Shown here: one piece after another, positions 6,783-12,166 of the stretch
Position numbering within the stretch: the stretch's first letter is position 1
Layout: every line of letters starts with the position of its first letter
Assembly (NCBI GenBank): GCA_028691175.1
Contig: JAQUZU010000035.1
Location: 5,810 to 17,975 of the forward strand
Origin: Candidatus Kapaibacterium sp.
GTDB lineage: Bacteria; Bacteroidota; Ignavibacteria; Kapaibacteriales; UBA2268
Direction: 5' to 3'
DNA length: 12,166 bases
Made by a program: the position numbers and the translations under genes
Notes under the pieces: generated by a model
Database searches by the model: none
What the model was told of the DNA's origin: nothing
Seen by the model: only the letters and a program-made list of their open reading frames with translations

Positions 6783-7850
6783 ATGGAAGCATTATATCTA
6801 ATACCGGTTTTGACCGGCGTAATCGGAATTGCATTGGCTTTTTTATCCGGCGTATATTATGGAATATCGCTAGGAGATTTCCGTGTGTCGGAAGGGCAGG
6901 CGTCCGGCGCGTTTAAAACACTGGAAGATGAGAGCAAGACCGTTCTTGATTCGAATAGTCCGTTCTTTATCGGCGAATGGTTTATGTATTTTGCAACTGC
7001 GGCTATGGCAACGTATTTTATGATTTCGTCTAGCGAGATAATTTATGAGCCGCTTTACATTTTGCCGGTTTTGTTTGTCTTACTTTTGGTTTTGCGAACG
7101 ATATTTTATGCGTTTGGATCGAATTTTCGCGGCGAAAGAGCCGAGCGTTTTGTCGGGATTTTGCACTTTTTGCTGAAAGTTATTCATCCGGCAGAAAAGG
7201 TTATTTATGTATTAAATCGCAAGATTTCGAAATATGACGAAAATGACGATTCATTGCAGGAATTATCGGCGTTGGTCGATACGGTTTGCGAAACTGCGGA
7301 CGAAGAAAAAGGCGATTCGATTGGCGAATATACGCTGCTAAAAAATGTAATAAAGTTCGGCGATGTGCTGGTTTCGGATATTATGACTCCGCGTACAGTG
7401 CTTTTTAGTTGTTCTGCGGATTTAACTGTCGGCGAGGCACTTAATACACCGGAAATACAAATGTATTCGCGTTGCCCGATTTATGATGGCGAGTCGCTCG
7501 ATGATGGCGTGGTCGGATATGTGATGAGCAAGGATATTTTCCGTGCGGCACTTGAAGGAAAAAAGAATCATCGTTTGCGCGAATTTACTCGCAAATTGCA
7601 TTTTGTACCGGAAAATTCCGGACTCGAAACCGTGTTGGATCTGCTCTTAAAGCAGAAACAGATTATTTTTCTTGTAGTCGATGAATATGGCGGAATTGAA
7701 GGGCTGATTTCGATGGAAGATGTGATTGAAACCATGCTTGGAGCCGAAATTGTCGATGAGGCAGACAAGGTTGCCGATTTGCGCGAGGTTGCAAAACAAA
7801 GACGCGATAAACGAATTGCCGAAATTATTTCACAAAATACAGAGGAATAA
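6783..7850 (+). CDS. CNNM/CorC-like membrane protein with a CBS domain pair
   Basis: The protein has 355 residues. Three hydrophobic segments (about 5-30, 62-84 and 88-112) form the membrane part, followed by an amphipathic linker. A CBS pair spans about 195-325, with MTPR at 201-204 in CBS1 and VVDEYGGIEGLIS at 298-310 in CBS2, both typical of HlyC/CorC/GldE-type proteins. The protein ends soon after CBS2, so the C-terminal CorC_HlyC domain is missing. Family members are linked to Mg2+ and other divalent-cation export. Here the usual SGxE motif of the first helix reads SGVYY, and the other transport signatures are not obvious, so the substrate is open. The CBS pair probably binds adenine nucleotides. 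No Shine-Dalgarno is visible, and a hairpin precedes the start. The stop lies four bases before aroB, so it is in the aro transcription unit. Confidence 0.85.
   Translation: MEALYLIPVLTGVIGIALAFLSGVYYGISLGDFRVSEGQASGAFKTLEDESKTVLDSNSPFFIGEWFMYFATAAMATYFMISSSEIIYEPLYILPVLFVLLLVLRTIFYAFGSNFRGERAERFVGILHFLLKVIHPAEKVIYVLNRKISKYDENDDSLQELSALVDTVCETADEEKGDSIGEYTLLKNVIKFGDVLVSDIMTPRTVLFSCSADLTVGEALNTPEIQMYSRCPIYDGESLDDGVVGYVMSKDIFRAALEGKKNHRLREFTRKLHFVPENSGLETVLDLLLKQKQIIFLVVDEYGGIEGLISMEDVIETMLGAEIVDEADKVADLREVAKQRRDKRIAEIISQNTEE
7841..7846 (+). promoter_or_regulatory. Shine-Dalgarno fixing the aroB start
   Basis: AGAGGA lies eight bases before the ATG at 7855 and overlaps the end of the upstream CNNM-like gene, which suggests translational coupling. 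The aroB frame can be extended to a TTG at 7726, but this would lie entirely within the upstream gene and add no conserved sequence. Confidence 0.7.
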
Positions 7851-7854
7851 AAAC

Positions 7855-8838
7855 ATGACACCGATTTGCTTTGATGAATATTTGAAATTTCTCGCCGACG
7901 ATGGCAATTATGTGGTAATAACAGATGAAAATGTTGCTGCACTTTATCCGCTTGGTCCCGCAAAAAAAATCGTGATAAAGCCGGGCGAGGAGCATAAAAA
8001 CATGCAAACCGTGCTCGAAATTTATAATCAGCTACGCGATATGAATATTACGCGGAATTCGAAAATTTTTGCGGTGGGTGGCGGTGTTGTATGCGATATT
8101 GCAGGCTTTGTGGCGGCAACATATCTGCGCGGGCTGAATATTACAATGATGCCGACTACTTTGCTCTCGCAAGTAGATGCATCTATTGGCGGTAAAAACG
8201 GTGTTGATTTCGGTGGGTTGAAGAATATTATCGGCACTTTCCGCCAGCCGAAAGAGATTATTATAGACCCGAAATTCCTCCGCACGCTATCGCCGGAGCA
8301 AATGACTGACGGCTTGGCAGAGATTGTAAAAATAGCGTCGGTAACAGATGAGAGCCTTTTCGAAATACTTGAAGATGAGGATTTGAGTTCCTTAAATGGC
8401 GAATATTTATGGGGGGTTACTCAGATTATTGCGCTTGCGGCTGATGCAAAAACCAATATTGTACGCAAAGATGTGCTCGAAAACGGAATACGCAGGATTT
8501 TGAATTTCGGACATACAATCGGGCATGCAATCGAATTATCATGCGGAGTATCGCACGGTGTTGCAGTGGCAAACGGAATGTTGATCTCCACGAAAATTAA
8601 CGAGCGTTTCTTTGAGGGAAGCAGAAAAGTTGGCGAACGGATCGAGCAATTATTGCGAAAAATCAATTGTCCGTTGGACTTGAAAATTTCAACCGAAGAA
8701 TTTGCCGAAAAAATTAAAGGCGACAAGAAACGCGAAAGTTCGTTTATTCGCTTTGTTGTGGTTCCGAAAATCGGTTGCGCTGAAATCAAAAAAATCAATG
8801 TTGACAGATTGATCGAGATGATAGATGCTGTGTGTTAG
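7855..8838 (+). CDS. aroB: 3-dehydroquinate synthase AroB
   Basis: It converts DAHP to 3-dehydroquinate, the second shikimate-pathway step, using NAD+ and a divalent metal. At 327 residues it is about 30 shorter than E. coli AroB (362), mainly at the N-terminus. The NAD-binding GGGVVCDIAGF is at 75-85 and the GGKNGVDF active-site loop at 112-119. The metal ligands are all present: E156 in GLAEIVK, H220 in FGHTIGHA, and H234. The usual HGE motif at the last ligand reads HGV, with Glu replaced by Val. KGDKKRE at 288-294 is the conserved late lysine segment. The gene sits four bases after the CNNM-like gene and overlaps aroD by 14 bases. Confidence 0.96.
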   Translation: MTPICFDEYLKFLADDGNYVVITDENVAALYPLGPAKKIVIKPGEEHKNMQTVLEIYNQLRDMNITRNSKIFAVGGGVVCDIAGFVAATYLRGLNITMMPTTLLSQVDASIGGKNGVDFGGLKNIIGTFRQPKEIIIDPKFLRTLSPEQMTDGLAEIVKIASVTDESLFEILEDEDLSSLNGEYLWGVTQIIALAADAKTNIVRKDVLENGIRRILNFGHTIGHAIELSCGVSHGVAVANGMLISTKINERFFEGSRKVGERIEQLLRKINCPLDLKISTEEFAEKIKGDKKRESSFIRFVVVPKIGCAEIKKINVDRLIEMIDAVC

Positions 8839-9520
8839 TGTAAAATCCGACAATGTGGAGGAAATCTGCGACATAACTACGAAATATCCGTTTGTAGAAG
8901 TGCGCTTAGACGATTTCCGGTTTTCGTCGGTGGAATTGCAACGTGTTTTCTCGAAATGCACGTGTATTGCCACATGCAGAAACTCGATTATCAGCGATAA
9001 AGAAAAGGTTGATTTGCTGCTATCGGCGATGGACTTTGGGGCGAGTGTTGTCGATATTGAAATTGATTTTCCGCTTAAAGAGCGCTTACTTGAGCACGCC
9101 GCAAAGCGAAATGTAGAGGTGATAGCCTCGGTGCATTATTTGAACGGCGAACCGGAAACCGATGAAATCATTCGCATGGCGAAAATTGCTAAGTCTATGA
9201 ATGCCAAGTATTTCAAGGTTGTGTGCAGGGTAAACTCACCGGAAAAGGCGGCGTCGGTATTATATATGTACATGGAGCCGAAATTGATTGAACTTTTTGA
9301 CGGCAATATGATTGCGCTGCCGATGGGTAAAGATGTCGGCTATCAGAGGTTTATGGCGCTGAATATGGGCGCGCCGTTTATCTATACCGCGATAGATGAA
9401 GAGCACGCAACTGCAGAGGGGCAAACGACTTACGAAGTTGCTGAAAAGTGGCTGAAAGATAAAATTGAGCATGACCACGAGCATCACCATCATGATGAAG
9501 ACGTTCGGTGTAGTCGGTAA
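8825..9520 (+). CDS. aroD: Type I 3-dehydroquinate dehydratase AroD with a His-rich C-terminal tail
   Basis: It dehydrates 3-dehydroquinate to 3-dehydroshikimate through a Schiff base. The 231-residue protein has the type I signatures: E25-V-R27, R52, EID at 79-81, catalytic H104 in ASVHY, Schiff-base lysine K131 in YFKVV, R175 in GYQR, and Q200 in AEGQT, where APGQ is usual. After the last barrel helix (about 203-212) comes an unusual tail rich in His and acidic residues, HDHEHHHHDED at 216-226. It has six His in eight positions and could bind metal. The DNA for this tail also contains the start codons of aroE-aroK, and the frames overlap by 26-29 bases. The ATG at 8825 overlaps the aroB end and gives the MLCVSVKS beginning expected for the first barrel strand. 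Confidence 0.94.
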   Translation: MLCVSVKSDNVEEICDITTKYPFVEVRLDDFRFSSVELQRVFSKCTCIATCRNSIISDKEKVDLLLSAMDFGASVVDIEIDFPLKERLLEHAAKRNVEVIASVHYLNGEPETDEIIRMAKIAKSMNAKYFKVVCRVNSPEKAASVLYMYMEPKLIELFDGNMIALPMGKDVGYQRFMALNMGAPFIYTAIDEEHATAEGQTTYEVAEKWLKDKIEHDHEHHHHDEDVRCSR

Positions 9521-10772
9521 GCCGATTTTGCACAGCCTAAGCCCGGAAATTTTCGCGCATTATGCCGGAATATCCGGTATAAACGCCGCGTATACGCGGA
9601 TTCTTGCCGGCGATTTTGCCTCAGCAATGAAAATTTTTGATTATTCGGAGCTTACCGGAATAAATATTACCGCACCATTTAAAAAGGACGCAATCAAATT
9701 TTGCGATGAAATTTCATTGAATGCAGAAAAAATCGGTGCGATTAACCTGATAAAGCGGACAAAAGGGAAAAATTCAGGCTATAATACGGACATAATCGGA
9801 GTTGGGCGGACTCTTGCGGAAAATGGTGTAGCGACCGAAAATGCGAAAATTCTCGTTCTTGGCGCGGGCAATGCGGCGAAATCTGTGTTGCAATTTCTAT
9901 CGACTGTTCGCTGTCGAGAGCTGATTTTGATGAATCGCCTGAGCGAGCATGCAATGGAAACTGCTCGAAAATTCAACGTGAATTTGGTTGATATTAGCAG
10001 ATTTCCGGATTATATCGGCGATTGCGATTTGCTGATTTCTACTCTTCCCGGCGAATACTTAAAAATAATAAATGATTGGAAATGTCTGCCGTCGCTCGTG
10101 ATTTTCGATGCAAACTATAAAAATTCGAAATTTAAGGATTTTGCAGAAGAGCGAGGCTTGAAATTTATCGACGGAAGGCAATGGCTGATTAATCAGGCAC
10201 TTCCGAGCTTCGAAATATTTACCGGAACTGAAGTCTCTAATGACGGATTTTATCCGCATAAGCGTGAGCTGCCGGGCAATATTGCGTTGATTGGTTTTTC
10301 CGGTGCCGGAAAATCTACGATAGGAAAAATTATTGCCGAAAAAATTAACAAACCGTTTGTCGATATCGACAATAAAATTGAACAGCGCGAACAGCAAACG
10401 ATTAATGAAATTTTTGCGACATATGGAGAAAAATATTTCCGACAAATTGAAAGCGAAGTATTGCAGGAAGTGATGACTTATTCGGGACAAGTTGTATCTT
10501 GTGGTGGCGGAATAATTGAGAGCGACATAAATCGCAATTTACTGAAAAAACACGCAGTTACGGCGTGGTTGGTGGCAGATGTTGCGGAATGTGTCCGCCG
10601 AATTGTGCAGAATGATCGCCCGATGTTGCCGGCTGAAAATCGCCTTTCGGCAGCAGAAAAACTATTCGACGAGCGGCGTGAAAAATATTTTGCTTCGGCA
10701 GATTTGGTAGTGGCAAATTTCGGAAACGAGCCGGAAATGATTGCCGAATTATTAGCGGCGGAGTTCGCATGA
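9492..10772 (+). CDS. aroEK: Bifunctional shikimate dehydrogenase-shikimate kinase (AroE-AroK fusion)
   Basis: One continuous frame joins two enzymes for consecutive steps. AroE reduces 3-dehydroshikimate to shikimate, and AroK phosphorylates shikimate with ATP. Numbering from the ATG at 9492 (426 residues), the AroE half spans about 1-255. It has GKPILHSLSPEI, K64 in NITAPFK, D100 in GYNTD, and a NADP-binding VLGAGNAAKS. The AroK half follows from about 262. It has Walker A GFSGAGKST (268-276), DID near 291, YFRQIESE around R317, CGGG (337-340) and the lid NDRPML around R376. The linker is very short. Start codons at 9471, 9492 and 9495 are all possible; 9492 or 9495 best matches AroE N-termini. 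It overlaps aroD, and its TGA overlaps the aroA ATG (ATGA), so the genes are tightly coupled. Confidence 0.94.
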   Translation: MMKTFGVVGKPILHSLSPEIFAHYAGISGINAAYTRILAGDFASAMKIFDYSELTGINITAPFKKDAIKFCDEISLNAEKIGAINLIKRTKGKNSGYNTDIIGVGRTLAENGVATENAKILVLGAGNAAKSVLQFLSTVRCRELILMNRLSEHAMETARKFNVNLVDISRFPDYIGDCDLLISTLPGEYLKIINDWKCLPSLVIFDANYKNSKFKDFAEERGLKFIDGRQWLINQALPSFEIFTGTEVSNDGFYPHKRELPGNIALIGFSGAGKSTIGKIIAEKINKPFVDIDNKIEQREQQTINEIFATYGEKYFRQIESEVLQEVMTYSGQVVSCGGGIIESDINRNLLKKHAVTAWLVADVAECVRRIVQNDRPMLPAENRLSAAEKLFDERREKYFASADLVVANFGNEPEMIAELLAAEFA

Positions 10773-12115
10773 AATTCTTTCGCATAGTTGCTCCGACATC
10801 GAAAAGCATTCTTCAACGGGAAATTATTATTGCCCTCCTGAGCGAAGAACCGACTCGGATTGAATTTGATTCGCTCGCAAACGACACCGTCCAAGCACTC
10901 CGAATTGCCGAGCAAATCGGAGATTGCCGCGTTGAAATCGCGGAAAGTTATCGGGCATTGCTTGCCGAAGAATGCGTGGCACGAAATTTCTCCGCGGACA
11001 ACCTTATATATATTAAGTCGTGTGCTGCCGGCTCCGGCGAAAAATCATCTGCCGTTATTGCGAAAAATTTTGAAAAACTTCGTGCAACTTGCGAGGTAAA
11101 TTGCGACGAATCCGGACTTCTTCTGCACCTTGTGGCGGGATATTTTGCGGCAAATCTGCATGGCGAAACTGTGAAAATCGCTGGCGAGGGAACATTGAAT
11201 TCACGGCGTGTGAGCGATTTAATTCGCGTACTCGAAGCAATCGGACTAAAAGTTAATCATGCAGGCGAGTTTCTTCCGCTCGAAATTTCCGGAGAAATTA
11301 CATGCACGAAAACCGAATTTTCCGGGCTGACCGGCTCGCAGGCGATATCCGGATTGATGATTGCACTTGCAGAGTGCGGAGGCGAAATTATTGCATACAA
11401 TTTGAAAAGCCGAAATTACGCATTAATGACAGCCGAAGTACTGAAATGCCGTGGATATAAATTCAATTTGATTCAGGCCGGGACAGATCTTTCTATGCGA
11501 ATTTTCGCAGGTAGGGCAGGCTCGAAATGCGATTTTGCAGATTGTGGCGACGCGAGCGGAGCGAGTTTCTGGTTTGTGCTTGGAGTATGCCGCGGCGGAA
11601 TTGAAATTGCGAATCTCGACCCGCAGAGTTTGCAGCCGGACCTGGCGATCGTCGAAATCATCCGCAAATGCGGTGCTGAAGTGAAATTTGAAAACGGGGT
11701 TTTCCGCATAAAAAAGCCGGCGAACGTCTTGGTAGCGTTTGACCATGACGCGACAAATTCGCCGGATCTGATCCCGAATCTTGTAGTGCTGGCGTCGCAG
11801 TGCAGCGGTAAATCGACAATCCGCGGGGCTGTGCGCCTTCGAAATAAGGAATCAGACCGCCGCGCGGCGATTCTTGACGAACTCGCAAAAGTCGGCATTA
11901 GGGTTGCTCTGCGTGATGACGATACTTTTGAGATAATCGGCGGAGTGCAGACTTCGGCGGAGGAAGCGTGCGTCAGTTCGCATTCGGATCACAGGATTAT
12001 CATGGCACTCTGTTTGGCGGGACTGCTCGCCGGACGTTCGCTGCAATTTGATTCAACCGTCGCTGTCGGCAAGTCGTATCCGGAATTTTTCTATTGGCTG
12101 ATGAAATACGAATAA
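10769..12115 (+). CDS. aroA: 3-phosphoshikimate 1-carboxyvinyltransferase (EPSP synthase) AroA
   Basis: It joins PEP to shikimate-3-phosphate, making EPSP. The 448-residue protein is divergent but recognisable. It has PTSKSILQR (9-17) with K12, S13 and R17; N38-D39; ESG at 114-116; GEGTL at 139-143; S190-Q191 in LTGSQAISGL; NLKSRNY at 211-217; D333 in SPDL; RLRNKESDR (356-364); the SDHR segment (406-409); and K435 in VGKSYPEF. These match the PEP and shikimate-3-phosphate site residues of the family. The segment between about 52 and 112 is longer than usual by roughly 30 residues. ESG is followed by LLLH where the family usually has an Arg. It is the last gene of the aro run; CGGAG at 10759-10763 is its ribosome-binding site. 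Confidence 0.93.
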   Translation: MKFFRIVAPTSKSILQREIIIALLSEEPTRIEFDSLANDTVQALRIAEQIGDCRVEIAESYRALLAEECVARNFSADNLIYIKSCAAGSGEKSSAVIAKNFEKLRATCEVNCDESGLLLHLVAGYFAANLHGETVKIAGEGTLNSRRVSDLIRVLEAIGLKVNHAGEFLPLEISGEITCTKTEFSGLTGSQAISGLMIALAECGGEIIAYNLKSRNYALMTAEVLKCRGYKFNLIQAGTDLSMRIFAGRAGSKCDFADCGDASGASFWFVLGVCRGGIEIANLDPQSLQPDLAIVEIIRKCGAEVKFENGVFRIKKPANVLVAFDHDATNSPDLIPNLVVLASQCSGKSTIRGAVRLRNKESDRRAAILDELAKVGIRVALRDDDTFEIIGGVQTSAEEACVSSHSDHRIIMALCLAGLLAGRSLQFDSTVAVGKSYPEFFYWLMKYE

Positions 12116-12122
12116 AAAGTGC

Positions 12123-12157
12123 ATTTGCGGAGAATAGCGGTATTATTTACCGCAAAT
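12123..12157 (+). other. Hairpin-forming sequence after aroA, two mutually exclusive stems
   Basis: ATTTGCGG (12123-12130) pairs perfectly with CCGCAAAT (12150-12157). Alternatively GCGGTA (12137-12142) pairs with TACCGC (12148-12153) around a 5-base loop. Both stems need 12150-12153, so only one can form at a time. No T-run follows within the window. It starts eight bases after the aroA stop and could be a Rho-independent-like end, an mRNA-stabilising structure or the leader of the next gene. Confidence 0.35.
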
Positions 12158-12166
12158 ATTGCGTTG

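Noticed and set aside
7726..7854. N-terminal extension of AroB from a TTG
   Set aside because: It would sit wholly inside the CNNM-like gene, whereas the ATG at 7855 has a good Shine-Dalgarno.
9464..9502. His-rich stretch as an engineered affinity tag
   Set aside because: The run is interrupted by Asp and Glu, uses mixed codons, continues into further AroD residues and overlaps the aroE start, so a vector tag is unlikely.
10478..10915. Minus-strand open frame of 145 codons across the aroK/aroA junction
   Set aside because: It is antisense to two conserved coding regions, has no recognisable domain and no ribosome-binding site that I can see.
1..12166. Mobile element, phage, CRISPR or defence system
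   Set aside because: I found no transposase, integrase, direct-repeat array, toxin-antitoxin pair or nuclease gene, and base composition looks even across the window.

Overview
The window is a gene-dense, moderately AT-rich bacterial chromosome segment of ordinary housekeeping character. It holds nine protein-coding genes and no gap above about 160 bases. I see no mobile element, CRISPR array, tRNA or rRNA. Two features suggest the FCB superphylum (Bacteroidota/Chlorobiota and relatives): an FtsI-type transpeptidase with two C-terminal PASTA repeats, and a LEA14-like lipoprotein. Several genes nonetheless have recognisable Shine-Dalgarno sequences, which typical Bacteroidota often lack. The phylum is inferred from protein style only and is low confidence.

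Layout. (1) Positions 1-1191, +: the 3' part of a membrane-anchored PAS histidine kinase-like protein. Its ATP-binding domain looks degenerate, so it may be a pseudokinase. (2) 1165-1260: a possible promoter, a terminator-like hairpin with a T-run, and a Shine-Dalgarno, all just before ligA. (3) 1261-3318, +: ligA, NAD-dependent DNA ligase. (4) 3319-5916, -: the cell-division pair ftsL-ftsI, convergent with ligA with zero bases between the two stop codons. The best ftsI terminator hairpin lies inside the last codons of ligA. (5) 5917-6072: divergent promoter region. (6) 6073-6729, +: LEA-type-2 lipoprotein. (7) 6783-12115, +: a compact run of a CNNM/CorC-like CBS membrane protein, aroB, aroD, an aroE-aroK fusion and aroA, with gaps or overlaps of 4 to about 30 bases. 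(8) 12116-12166: hairpin-forming sequence at the window edge.

How the genes work together. aroB, aroD, aroE-aroK and aroA encode five consecutive steps of the shikimate pathway, from DAHP to 5-enolpyruvylshikimate-3-phosphate. DAHP synthase and chorismate synthase are not in the window. ftsL and ftsI supply a divisome bitopic protein and the septal transpeptidase. ligA acts in replication and repair.

I do not see a clearly novel multi-gene system. The points most worth a second look are the degenerate histidine kinase, the His-rich tail of AroD at the aroE start, the leader hairpin of ligA, the ftsI terminator encoded inside ligA, the AroE-AroK fusion, the altered zinc-finger spacing in LigA, and the weak conservation of the CNNM membrane domain.
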